Assembly (NCBI GenBank): GCA_035578155.1
Contig: JAPWDM010000005.1
Location: 24,178,877 to 24,242,876, forward strand
Direction: 5' to 3'
From: Brachynemurus nebulosus
Lineage: Eukaryota; Arthropoda; Insecta; Neuroptera; Myrmeleontidae
DNA length: 64,000 nucleotides
Shown: positions 49,505 to 61,729 of the stretch, piece by piece
Layout of the letters: each line of letters begins with the position of its first letter
Position numbering within the stretch: the first letter of the stretch is position 1
Position numbers and translations under genes: made by a program
Notes under the pieces: model-generated
What the model was told of the DNA's origin: nothing
Databases searched by the model: none
What the model saw: the letters and a program-made list of their open reading frames with translations, nothing else

Positions 49505-50640
49505 CAGCGTTTATCAACCTTTTTGCAGTCACAACTCGGCAAAATTTCGGACAATTTTGTGCGGACCAGTCATGTATAGAATCACATATTACCATTATCA
49601 GTTTTCTGAATTACAATTAGATATATTTAATCCTAAATGTGGTTTTTCGACTAGTTGGCCAAACATGTAGGTACTTTCTAAATAAATGTTTAAAACTTTT
49701 CATATTGCATGCCCTAATGTTATTTCAATTAACGATGGAAATCACAGAGTACAGAGGGAACACTGCTACCTCTATACTACTGAAACCAGTGTAACCCGGA
49801 AAGAATAGAAAATGTGTTATGTGGCTACACACTGTTTGTGTTTGTATTTGTGTGATGTGTATCAATGTATGCGTATCGCGCATATATACACCATACATAG
49901 ATACATAATATAGACACTGTGAGTGAGGCCGCTAATCGACTGAGACAACAATGGTAAACAACTGATTAACAATTAATACGTATCGGTTCACTGCCACCGA
50001 ACGACTGAATACAAAGTAGCCTGACTTGCTCAGAACTGCACACTGCCGATTACACAATTTTCTATTTACTTTCCTTCTAGTGTTCTGTGGTGGAAATGAT
50101 TCCAGACTACAAAAATTGTATTAAAATTTAAAGAATTGCTTTTAAACATTTCTCCAATGCTTCAGAAAGTGTTGATATTTATCTAAATTCCAATATAGAC
50201 CAAGTGATCGGAAAACGACATTTCATATTATACGACCTAATGTTATTGGAATACGATGGAAATGATTCCAGGCTACAAGAAATTTATTCAGAGTTAAAAA
50301 GTTGCGTTTACACTTTCTCTAATGAAAAAAGTGTCGATATTTATCTGAATTCCAATATAGACCAAGTGGTCGGGAAATGACATTTCATATTACACGACCT
50401 AATGTTATTATAATTAACGATGGAAATGATTCCAGGCTCCAAGAAATTTATTCAGAGTTAAAGAGTTTCTTTTAAACATTTCACTAATGCTTAAAAAAGT
50501 ATCAATATTTATCTGAATTACATTGTAGACCAAGCGGTCGCAAAACGATATTTCATAGTACATAACCCAATATTATTCCAATTAAGGGTGAAAACGATTT
50601 CAGAGAATTACATTTAAATTCAAAGAACTATGCTTTTAAA
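49505..50640 (-). repeat. hAT-like end followed by satellite units and Helentron-module relative
   Basis: It starts CAGCGTTTATCAACCTTTTT, a common hAT-type end, and TTTTGTGCGGACCAGTC, as at 14990. 49800-50090 parallels the Helentron internal module on the minus strand (AGAACACTAGAAGG, CAAACAGTGTGTAGC). 50090-50640 holds three to four roughly 170-bp satellite units in reverse orientation (AGACCAAGTGGTCGG, CATTTCATATTACACGACCT, CGATGGAAATGATTCCAGGC). Confidence 0.72.
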
Positions 50641-50760
50641 CATTTGAACAAAATTTTTGTAATTTATTGTAATTTTTTGTTATGGATTTTTAAAACTCAA
50701 TATTTGAAAGATTTTGGATTTTTTGCAATGGATTATTCAAATTCATTGTAAATAATAAAC

Positions 50761-50916
50761 AAATATTTTGCTTCGTAAAAATACCACTTTTATTTTGAAA
50801 CTGTGACAATATTGTTTCGAATCGTCATTTCATTTTCAAACTGAACTGACAGTTCGAAACCATATTGTCAGTTTCAAAATAAAAGTGGTATTTTTGGGAA
50901 GTAAAATATTTGCTTA
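50761..50916. repeat. Foldback element with about 60-bp arms
   Basis: AATATTTTGCTTCGTAAAAA, then TACCACTTTTATTTTGAAAC, pairs with GTTTCAAAATAAAAGTGGTA, then TTTTTGGGAAGTAAAATATT. The loop is about 35 bp. No coding was seen. Confidence 0.85.
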
Positions 50917-50919
50917 ATA

Positions 50920-52045
50920 TTTACAAATATGGAATACCATTAAGTAACGCTCAAGTCTATTAATATTCAAATTCATTGTTCAAATTTTTAAATTTATTTT
51001 TATCCTGGAATATTCTAGAAACGGTTGAACCCACTTTCATTGAACCTTGTTAAGAACCATTCCATAGTTCCCGGCTTTCAAAGTGTATTTTTAAGATTCA
51101 AGACACACTTTGTAAATTTTTGTAACGTATTTTTTGTAAAATATCTTGAAACTGATACACAAAAATTTTACAGGAGCTTTTTTATAGAAAAATTTAATTT
51201 TTGATAAAAAACGATATTTAAACTTTTAAATGTTTATTTTCAGATTTTTCGTAAAAAAAATTTAATTAAATCAAGGGAGCTGGTTGAATAATTAAATAAA
51301 AATGGAAAGTAAAAATAATCACACTAATCCCGTCCTAATTAAATCCAAAAGCTTTTTTTTCCAAAAAGTATAAAAAAATATATTAGGTAATTTCAACTTT
51401 GAAAAATTTTTTAATATATCCGATTAAAATATTTTTCATATTTTTTTCTCTTTTTAATAAAATACTCATGACTGTATGAAAAAAAAAAATGTTCCTTTTG
51501 TATCCTTAAAATCTCTAATTAAAATAATTTTTACCGAAATATTAATAAATTAAAAAATTTATTAAAGAAAAGAATGCAAGCGAGCGAACGAACTCTTGCG
51601 GCGTTGTGGAAAAACATTTGGATAATGATACCTAATTAAGATAAAAAACATAAGAAAATTAAAAAAAGAAAATAGAATAGAAATTGTCGACGGAATGACG
51701 GACTATTCGAGGAAAAAATGTATAAAAGAAAAAAATTAAAAGTTGGCCACAGAAATTAATTCTGGACCATAAAACCATTTTTCTACTCGGCGTGTTCGAA
51801 GCGACTCGGGCGGGAATCATTTTGCTAGTATAGCGTCATTATTTCTAAAGTAGAGGTTAGACTGTAAAATTTGAACATAATAAGAATTAATAATATTTCT
51901 ATTTTAATATACATAGAAGTTTATATCAACTAATATTTTAGTTAGTATAGCGTCATTATTTCTAATCTAAAAGAAATAGAATGATCAGAAAAATGATTTC
52001 TATACTGAAAACTGAAATCAGAAATGTCCAAAAACATTTAAAATA
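50920..52045. other. No gene recognised
   Basis: AT-rich. A direct duplication, GTATAGCGTCATTATTTCTAA, is seen near 51829 and 51947. Confidence 0.4.
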
Positions 52046-52047
52046 TA

Positions 52048-52587
52048 CAGCTGAACTCTTTTTTATGCGGTCATTTTTTGTGCGGTTTTTTTATGCGATT
52101 CTTTTTATGCGGTTTTTAAAAAAATGGCCATTAAAATGCATAATATAAATCAAAATCAAGAGAGTGTAAGATACTTAAGCATTTACTGTAGTAACTTTCT
52201 TTGATAAAAATACTTATTAACGACTTTTAAGCATTTAATCAATATATTGCATAAGAACATAAGTTATTGCATCATTTAATTTTCATAATGTTATAAAATT
52301 TTCATAACGTTATAAAATTGAAATAAAATGTTTCTACGTGTAAATTAATGGTTTATCTTGTTTATAGAAGCAACTTCTAAGGAAATTTCTAAGATTTGAG
52401 CGTTTTAAGTTATGTTTTTTCGATGAAACTTTTTTTATGCGGTCCCGGCCAACCGCATAAAAAAAATTTTTTGTACAATCTGGATTGAACTATACTTTTT
52501 ATAGCTATTTATGATATTTTTGAATATATTTTTTTTGTGCGATTTTTTTATGCGCCCCCTATCCACCGCACAAAAAAGGATCAACTG
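52048..52587. mobile_element. pogo/Tigger-like MITE, 540 bp, TA duplications
   Basis: TA precedes CAGCTGAACTCTTTTTTATG; the complement of CAGTTGATCCTTTTTTGTGC is followed by TA. ATGCGG/CCGCAT motifs with T runs recur near both ends and at 52433-52470, as expected of pogo-type subterminal repeats. It is uncoding. Confidence 0.85.
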
Positions 52588-52699
52588 TACGAAGAAAAAT
52601 TCATCGATGATATTGAAATTAAAATAAATGTTTCTCGCAATCAAGAGCGAAATATATGTGATGAATTCGTTGGAGTGGAACGGAACGACTTTCGAATAG

Positions 52700-52765
52700 G
52701 GATCGCTGGCCTAGTGGTAATACGCTTGACTGATTACAAGAATTCTGGGTTCAAGTCACCCAATC
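52700..52765 (+). ncRNA. tRNA-like SINE head or tRNA pseudogene
   Basis: A-box-like TGGCCTAGTGG (52707-52717) and B-box-like GGTTCAAGTCA (52748-52758) lie 30 bp apart, as in an RNA polymerase III promoter. The T-arm does not pair in the standard register and no matching acceptor stem follows, so it is not a functional tRNA. A SINE 5' head is the most likely reading; no tail or duplication was identified. Confidence 0.55.
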
Positions 52766-54563
52766 CAATTGGTTAACTTTTCAATCATTATATTATGATC
52801 TCTAATTATTAACGTAACATCTTTTTGGAAAATTTTCATGTTATCTACTCCTTTTTCACTAACTTAACGAGAAATAAATTAAAGTAAAAAAAATGTTTTT
52901 TAAGAAAAACCTTTTATTTAAAAATGGGCTAAAAAAAATAAAATAACTTTTGAGTGCAGTTTGAAGCAATATGCAACATAATTTATAAAAGCCTGAGGCG
53001 TTATCATTAATTAGGTATTTCTGTTTTGGATATAACTGTAGCTATTTTACTTTTCAGTAGTTACCAAACTTAAGTTAAACGCCTCAAGCTTTTATAAATT
53101 ATGTTGCATATTGCTTCAAACTTCACTCAATAGTTATTTTATTTTTTTTAACCCATTTTAGGCTACTCAGAGGCCATAACCTCTGAGTAAGCCTTATCGT
53201 TTCACAAAAATACTATTCTAATGTGTGACCAACTTGCATTTCTGTTTGCTGAACTCAGCTCCCCAACTTTTTGGAGTAAAGGGGATATTTTTCTTAATTA
53301 CAAAAATAAAAAATTTAAGACATTAATTTTGGACCTAACTGCTAATTGTTTAATAATCGAACGTATAGAATTAGAAATTAATTAGATTTTTTTCTTAATT
53401 GCTAAATTTTTTTTTAATCTTTCTTGTTAGCAGTAAGGTATAAATAAAAAAAATATAATTGACGCCTATACTATTAGGTACATGATTATTACTGTGTCGT
53501 TTATGGATATTTAAATGATTTTAATATTACCTACATATTAAATTACCTAAATGATTTTAATATTACCTACATATTAACAGTAAATTACTATCAAAAAAAT
53601 GCAAACTTTAACAATATTTTTTAAATTCATTCAAATTCAATTTAATTGCTATTTAAATATATTAGTTTTTGACATTTGACGTTTTGAATTTTACTCAAAA
53701 TATACATACGTAATTTACACATGCTACCTATACATATAGTGAGTATACTCTATTTTGAAAATGTCACACCATAGAACACTAGAAGCCAACTAACATAAAA
53801 AAAGTGAAATTCGCTTGGAGTCATTTGTAAGCCAGTCACAGCTTAAGACATTAGTCCGTCAGTAGTCGTCGTCGAGTCAACACACCATTATATTAACAAT
53901 ATACCCATTGTTAGTTGAGCACGTTGAACAGCTCTCTCTGGTAATACGTGTGATGTGATTGTATGTGTGTATACACATACTACTACAAAAAACCAAACTA
54001 ATACACTGCAAACAGTGTGTATGTACACAAACAGACTACGTCACAAACTCATTACAAGTGGAACAGAGGTAAAGCCAATCTAGTTTGTCCCCTTGTATCA
54101 CACAGTATATAATACATGATAGGTACCTACAACATATGTACATAAAGCTACGGATACACGAGACATCTAAATTAGCATTATTGTGTGCAATGTTTACACT
54201 ATAGAACACTAGAAGCAAACTAATATCAAAAAAGTTTAGTTCGCTTGGAGTCATTTGTTGGTCTGTCACAGCTTAAGGCATTTAGTCAGTCGGTGTCGGT
54301 CATCGAATCCACTACGATTGTTATGTATTGTAAGACCATTGTTACTTGACCTGCACGTTGCTCTGTCCGATAATACGTGTTTTGTAATTGTGTGTGTAAA
54401 TACTCACACAGAAGCAAACATCAAGCCTAAACCACTACAAACAGTTTGTACTTACACAGCATAGTGATGCGAAGTGGAGGAGATTTTACGTCACCTTTCT
54501 GCTACAGTCGGAATACTAACTATCATATAGTAGTTTGGCCCGTTGGTTTACACGTTCAAGTAA

Positions 54564-55014
54564 AGCGGGTTCTACACGATGCTACGAACGTTCCTTCCAA
54601 CATTCGATCGAACGTTTGAGGCAGTTAAGTTCGATAGTTGGTGCGACGAATGTATCTGCTACACGGTGAATCGAATGTTTGATCCAATACGAATGATGAT
54701 GTGTTGGTACTCAGTGGACGATGTTATCTGTCTGATGTTATCTCTAATGTTATACACTGATGTTGTCTCTCTTCACATGAACGAGCGTGCAGCTGCTGAG
54801 TCGAACCAACCAACGAACCAACATTGACCTTCAAATGTTCGAAGCACCCCTTTGACTCGGTGCAAAAATACCGACATCGAACGGGACACGACCAAATGCG
54901 AACGTTTGACGCTCGACATTGGACACTCGTAGGTTCGAACAACGGCTACACGATGCTATGAACCATCCAACGTCGAATGTTGGAAGGTGTTCGTAGCATC
55001 GTGTAGCAGCGGCT
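54564..55014. mobile_element. TAA-flanked MITE inside Helentron copy 2
   Basis: It is the 451-bp counterpart of 10073-10523. TAA lies at 54561-54563 and 55015-55017. It was carried along when the Helentron moved. Confidence 0.8.
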
Positions 55015-56148
55015 TAAATTTGCAGTCTAGATCAGGCTAGAACAGTTGTATACACTCGAGTTGCTAGACTTCTCTAGCAAATATTTGAGGTTGTTTACAC
55101 AGTAGTGTCACACACGGCGAATAGAATAGTGTCAGACATTTCACACAACACCTGATTTAGATTATAATTTAACATTTCTAAATCGTATTTTGTATTGCCA
55201 TATTCTATTTTGAATTGAAAACTAATATTTTTATAAATGTTGCTGCAAGACGGCAGTTTCGTACTGAAAATAATTTATTTCATTTTTTGCTATAGTGTAA
55301 ATCCAACTTGTAAAATTTTATTGCGTTTACTTTTTTCTTAGAGTTGTAATATAATATTATCTCTGTATTATCTTTTGGATGCGTCTCACAATTTAGGATT
55401 ACCTTGTTGGTAGTATCTTAAATCAACTTTTCTGTCCTTTTGTAAAAAAAAAAACTTCTACACCAAAAGCGTGTCGTGTGTCCGTACCTTTATAATCTTT
55501 TTAAAATAAATTATTTTTTTTTTTGTCAAAAGATTCTTATAACATAACCTATTTGTATGACTTAACGTTTATGTAAAAAAAAACAATATGTTTTCATCCA
55601 AATCATTTTAATATTTGCGACGATTTGAATTTTTACACAAAATTTCGAATGCGAAAGGAATTTTTATTTTGGAAAAAATTCGCCCACGAATACAACACAA
55701 AACGAACTGGTATGCTGTTTTTTAAATAATAAGTATTTCAACTAAGCAGTAATGTATCTTTTTTTTAGGAATAGTACATTATCTTCAGAAATAATGTTTT
55801 TTTTAAGGAGAAGTTTTCAAAGCTACTACTAGCAAAGTAGTGAAATTAGTGTCACACAAAATTGCTTTGTTGCGTGAAGAATTCATTAAATTTCCAACAA
55901 CTGACGTCGAAAAGGCGCAAGTTAAAGAAAATTTTTATAACATTACGCGGTTTCCGAGAGTGTTTGCTGCTTTACATACATACACGGTTACATATACAGG
56001 CTGGAAACAGATTTATCGAACGTGGGGCAAGTATGGTGAGAAATTTTTCTCAGGATCAATGTGATCTCTGACACTTTTTGATCAATAATATTTCATTTTT
56101 AAATCGCGTTACCATGGATCTGCAATATTTTTGTGTTTGTCAGATTAA

Positions 56149-56640
56149 ATACCCCTGTCGCAGCATCTGCATAACATAGCGAATTTCCAAATTTTAGGGA
56201 CTGGCGGATCTCATCTAAGAACTGTACCTATTTAAAATAGTTTAGCTTTCTAAGAGTAAAAGATTTTTTAAAATCGGCTGGGTAATTAGTTTTGATATTT
56301 TTGGGACCCAAGAACCCGAACGGACTTTGTGCAGCATAGTTGTATCCATCTAAAATAATTTAGTTCTCTAACAGTGAAAAAATTTTCAAAATCGGTCGGT
56401 TAGTTTATTTTTTACAATAATGGGAACAGTAAACCCTGGCGGAAATCATACAACATAACCTTTATTCATCTAAAATAATTTTAGTAAAAAGTTTATCCTA
56501 ACAGTAAAAAACGGGTCCTAGGGATCTCATATAACTTATGGTAGTCCGTAAGGTTCTTGTGGACATCATTTAATTACTTAATGAATTCAAATACTTTAAC
56601 TTACTAACGGTGAAAAAATTTTCAAAATTTTCGACATTCG
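56149..56640 (-). repeat. Dispersed repeat family A, partial copy inside Helentron copy 2
   Basis: It is the counterpart of 11663-12150, beginning TACCCCTGTCGCAGCATC. Confidence 0.7.
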
Positions 56641-58669
56641 CTAAAAAAATCATTGAAAAATATTTGATATGTTTCGATCAATTAATGGTCAACATCAGCA
56701 AATAAAAGTTACTCAAATCGAAGAAAAGAATGAGTTATTTGTCCGTAGAAATTAAAATACAAATTCTGAAAACGAGCAAAGAAATATTGAAAAAACTAGA
56801 TCGGCAAAACATTCTGACAAATAACACTACCCAACTAATACTTGCCAATTTGAATGAAACTTAACATACTTATTAAACAGCGAAAAATATTAAATACGTG
56901 TTTTTTTATTTCGGCTAAATACGCTTTTTAGGGGTAGAAAACACCATTCAACCTCTGTAGATGAAAACAGTTATAGCTAGATATTTTTGAAACGACATAT
57001 TTTCTGAAAAAAGGGCTGAGTACCAAATTTGTAGAATTTGAAGCGATGCACTTGATAGTGACCCTGAAATCGATTTTCAAGGTCAGTTGAAAATGATTAG
57101 CCATTGCCGAAGTTTGACCATATCCTGTACCTATAAGCAGTAATTTCATGTATTGACTCAATCTATCTTCAAAGTTGATTTATAGAAAAAATTAGAAGAA
57201 AACATTTTTGTAAGTAATTTTAGAAGTAAAGTTAAGAAAAGATTTAATATCACTCTAATTGTAAGTTAAACATTAACTTTATGTTATATTATAAATTTTC
57301 AAAATTTTTTAAAATTTTTATTGCTACTCTATAGTTATCATATTAGGAATTCAATTGAACATATGATTAACTATTATTTTTCCGATTGCGATTGAGCAAG
57401 TATTTTTCAAAATTACTTCTTGATCACTTATTTTCTATCTTGCATGTGAAATTCGTTCGAATATACTTTGAACCATTTAGGGGTGAAAAGTAAGCTACTC
57501 CTTTTGAAAAATATTAAATGATTTTCAAATGACTTTGGAAATTGACCTCAAGGTCAACTTCAAAGTCATCATCAAGTGCATCACTTTGAATTCTATAACT
57601 TTGGTCCTAAGCACTTTTTTCAGAAAATATATCGTACCATAATCCACTTCTATGTTGATTCCTGGTCTCTTTTCCTGCGTTTCTAATATTTATGTCAATA
57701 AAAAATGTGCTACCGTAGACAAGGATGAATAGGTACGCATTCAGACTTCACACCGTATTTTTTTGTATTTATTTTATGAGTACCTAATCTTTAATATATT
57801 AAAAATTTACGCGAAGATGGTCACTTTATCAGCAGTATCCAAAAAAATTTAAAAATATTGGTGGTTTTTGAAAAATTAACAAAAATCGTATAATTTCTTC
57901 TCTATGAAAAATTGGGATCAAAAGAGACGAGAAAAGAGTAAATGGGGACAACCCGTAGGGTCGACCAAAATAACGGACCCGATTTTTTTCATCTGACACA
58001 GTCGCCATTTAAGAAGTGAAATTACCCCTCAAAATTAGGGTAAAATTTCAATTTTGCTAGATTACTTGAAAACTGCGGCAGATAAAGAAAAATTTTAAAT
58101 TGACACAACACTTCATTTTTAGAGAGCTTTCTACTGATATATACAAAGCCAGAGTCGGACCTACTAGAGGGGCTATTTTGGTAAATTTGGGGGTAAAAAA
58201 AGTTGTATAAGCGTTTTTCCTAACATCTAAAACAAAAACAAGAGCCTTATCACCATTTTTTCTAAGCATTAAAAGCTGGTTTATATTCGGTTTCTATTGA
58301 AAACTCAATTAGACTGCATGTTAAAAGTGAGCAAAAATTAAACCTGCAATAACTTTTAAACGCTGTAGTGAATCTAATTTAAATTTTCACAGTCGATTAA
58401 ATTTAGAAAAACCATTATTCGCACAAATTTTCATAAGACTGTCACCATTTTTAAGTACCTCCATAATATCCTTAACTTGTAGCTATGGTATAATTATCAA
58501 AATTTTTTGCAGGTTTCTTACTAATCATACAACATGTAATGATTCATACAACATACAACACATAATTCCTGAGTAGCCCTAAATAATGCGTGTCAAACAC
58601 GCACTTGACGACTTTTTTAAATAAAAGCTTTTTCTTAAAGAACATTTTTTTTACTTTAATTTATTTTCT

Positions 58670-60735
58670 ACTTTTTAGTCTGATTACAATTAATTTAAAA
58701 AAAAAATTAAAGAAGTAATTTTTTACCTATATTTTAGTCGGTTAATTTACCCTAATCAGACATAACTATGGAAACAAAAAATTGCAATGTAAAATCAATG
58801 GATAATATCTGACAATTCGAAATATCAAAAAGTTGCACAGGACTAAAAATCAATAATTTTGGTTTGGGGCGATTTCGGACAAAACTAATTATACAATGTT
58901 GCATTGTCATCAAAGTGAGACACATATGCAAAATTTGAAACCTCTAGCTCAATTAGAACCTGTCTAAATTTTGATTTCAAGATTTGATCTAAACCAACAT
59001 ACTAACATAGCAAGTTAAATAAAAGCTTTTAATAAAAAATATCCCCTACAAATTTACTAAATTAAATTTTTACTTGTTTAATACCGTCAATATAAAAATG
59101 GCCACTAGTGAGCGTTGGTAGGTATAATACAAAAACAGTAAGTCTTCGCACATCCAAGGGGATGCAATAAACGCGACAACGGGTTGAGAGCTACACAACT
59201 CCAGCAAGCTCCCAATACGTACAAGAAAAAACTGCGACTAAACGTTATAAGTAGCAAAAAAGAGGATTTCAGCCAGACTTTCACATAATCACCATACGTG
59301 CAAAAGAGATAGAACCAACACGGGCGACTAGCAACAACGGGGCGAGAGAGTGAGTGCTGGCGGGCAGGAAGCACGGGTAGTTACGATTCGTGTGTATTCA
59401 AAGCACAAAGCTCACAAAGCTCATGTTTTAATTGGCTTGTATTTTAATTTACGTTCTGTGTATCAGGGGGAAAAGTAATTAACCTAGTCCTTTATAGTTT
59501 TAATTACTTTATTTTCTTCTCACTTTATCTGTGTATCGCACTTTGTTTTCATATTATATAATATTTACTGGGTGAACATGTCTACCCAGTTAGTATTTTC
59601 ATAAATATTTTTCAAGGGGATGAGAATTCATACATACCATCAAATTTGTGTTTTATTTTTGAAAAAAAAAAATTGAAAACATTTTTTGTTTAGCATATTT
59701 TCAAGAATCTGTATGAGGATTTCAAGTCAGGGTCTTAAGCACCGGTCATATTTAAGCATAGACTACCATCTATGGATTCGTATCACAAAGAAATCTACAC
59801 CACACTAAAAATTGTCTAAATTTTAATTAAATTTTGAAAATAATACACGCTTTTGTTTAAATTTTTTCTCCCTTTTTTTGATCAAAAAACTATGCATAAG
59901 CCAAATAAATCATAAATGGTCTGACGCCATCAAACAAATACGACAAATGAAGCAAAATCAGACGTACCTAGAATTCTGTCTCTTTTCCTTTTTGTTATTG
60001 ATATACTAAAGTAGCTATAATAACTTAAGGTTGTACGTTTAATTTTGTTGCATTTGTTAATGACGTCAGACTATTTTTAGTTGATTTAGTCTATACCAAA
60101 CGATTCATAATTGTAAAAATCGATCGAAATTGAATTCGTAATTAGTAGCTAAATTTTTTTCAACTCTTGGGATGAATATATTTCTTTCTTTCATTTAATA
60201 CTAAAATTATACTAATTAATCTTTAAATTTCTAATAATATGATTGTCTGAACCTTTTTTTATTTCTAATAATAGTTTTTACAAAACGACACTCTTTTAAA
60301 TTGTATAAGGTCTGATACATAAGGTCTGATATTTCGGGAATCTGACATGCGGTAAATACAAAACCTCTGTATACCTCTGTAACCGCTGTACATAATATTA
60401 AAATATTTCATTAATCTATATTTCAGAAAGCTTTTGTCTCCCTCACACTTCCACGATATTAGATATTTTATTTTATATTTTGTTAGAATATAGTTACGCA
60501 CAAAGTTACCATTCAGTATTATATACCGAGCGTTCCAAATTGTTTGAGTCGTCAAGGTCATTCAATGTATAATTTTAACAATTTTGCCGCTTATATTATA
60601 GGAAGTACAGAACTATCATCCAATGGCGGTGCATTAAAAAAAAGTAGGTACTTCAATAATAAATTAAATAATTTTTATTTTTAAATAAATTATTAAATAA
60701 ATTTTATTTTATTTTCATACATTTTTTGTTCACAA
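58670..60735. other. No gene identified; one GC-richer island
   Basis: 59100-59400 is clearly GC-richer than its surroundings and has an 89-codon minus-strand frame (59105-59374) with no motif I recognise. It could be a decayed element or host regulatory DNA. The rest is AT-rich. Confidence 0.35.
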
Positions 60736-60736
60736 T

Positions 60737-60980
60737 TCACAAAAATGACTCAAAATATTGGCCTCCCACTTCCATACACTTGGCCATTCTTTTTTCATAT
60801 TTTCAAAGTCAGTCTAAAAATTCTTCTATCCAACTCTATTTCGAAGTCGAGAAATTGAATGTTAAACTACCGTAGTGTAACGTTGTACTCGTACTCCTAT
60901 ATATTTTCAGCGGTTTCTGTTGCACTTTTAAAATATGCTTTCAATGAAATGCGATCCTCCTCTTCGTTAAAAACCATGCT
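60737..60980 (-). pseudogene. Possible DDE transposase relic
   Basis: The minus strand reads MVFNEEEDRISLKAYFKS then ATETAENI and a stop. Further on it reads YEKRMAKCMEVGGQYFESFL and a stop. The second piece resembles the C-terminal R-x-x-x-C-x-x-x-x-G-x-YFE ending of mariner-type transposases. The two parts would be an N- and C-terminus with the middle deleted. The assignment is tentative. Confidence 0.4.
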
Positions 60981-61045
60981 ACAATAAAAGAAAACGTAAA
61001 TTTACTTATATTATTAATTTGAATGTTTAATTTATAATAATTATT

Positions 61046-61449
61046 AACTTCCCATAGGAAGTTATTGTAATGGGTCCGATTTTATGAATCGTTAATTTTG
61101 ACATATCTCGACGTTTCAAAGTCATTAGAATCCGAATCCATCGTTTTTAGCGTGATGTCTGTGCGTGCGTTCGTTAGTTCGTTCGTTCGTCGATTTTTTT
61201 TTCGTCTCGCATATCTCGAGAACAAATGATGATATCAACTCCGGACTAATTTCATTAGATGCGTAATCAAAAAATGAAGACCGGATAAAGTTTTCAGCAA
61301 ATTCGGATTAGCGGTTTGTTTTTTGTGGTAAAAAAAAACAGAATTAACTTTATTAAGATAACATAGATTATATGGATTTTTTACCATGTCTTTATTATAT
61401 AATGGCCTAAGAACCTCCCTTGATGTTAAAAACGCCAGTATATTATTAC

Positions 61450-61485
<36 letters not shown>

Positions 61486-61722
61486 CGAAATAAGAAACTG
61501 TTTTTGAAATATATTTTGTCTCGCATATCTTAAGAACAAATGATGTTATCATTTGTTTGATAAGGGTGGAGCCCCCACCCTTAGGTACAGAAGGCGAAGC
61601 CCCCGGTATGATGCAAGGAGCAAAGCCTCTATCGGGGGCCCAGGGGAGAAGTTGCCCGAAATAGAAAAAGAATTATTTATGTACAGTAGTCTCTAGTCTT
61701 TAAGGACACCCAATGGGAAGTT
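61046..61722. mobile_element. Short-TIR dispersed element, 677 bp
   Basis: AACTTCCCAT at the start and ATGGGAAGTT at the end are exact complements. The start also forms a near-palindrome with GGAAGTT. Recognisable phrases are ATTGTAATGGGTCCGATTTT, GTTCGTTCGTTCG and two CTCGCATATCTYRAGAACAA copies. A hairpin-rich GC segment (AAGGGTGG-agccc-CCACCCTT, then CGAAGCCCCCGGTATGATGC) lies at 61560-61650. An A tract lies at about 61457-61484. No coding was seen. Confidence 0.7.
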
Positions 61723-61729
61723 GACAGTG

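Larger units (their letters stand above)
53160..58612 (+). mobile_element. Helitron2/Helentron-like non-autonomous element, copy 2
   Basis: It has the same 5' hairpin end, subterminal 3' repeat CTGAGTAGCCCT and terminal hairpin as copy 1. By eye the two differ at under a dozen bases plus a 5-bp deletion near 55541. The flanks differ completely, apart from T runs. It is inserted in the right arm of a foldback element, giving a clear empty-site comparison. No Rep/helicase frame was seen; the open frames are the same short ones as in copy 1. Confidence 0.85.
52871..58668. mobile_element. Foldback element interrupted by Helentron copy 2
   Basis: The left arm (52871-53002) is about 90 percent complementary to a right arm made of 53078-53159 plus 58613-58668. 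The loop is about 75 bp. Joining the split right arm restores an uninterrupted 130-bp arm, so the intact element was about 340 bp. The break falls in a T run (CCCA-TTTTT-AAATAAAAG by comparison with the left arm). Confidence 0.88.

Noticed and set aside
52700..52765. Functional tRNA gene
   Set aside because: The T-arm does not pair in the standard register and there is no acceptor-stem match.
59105..59374. 89-codon minus-strand frame in a GC-richer island as a host gene
   Set aside because: There is no recognisable domain, no supporting splice structure, and no similarity I can name; it is left as an unassigned island.
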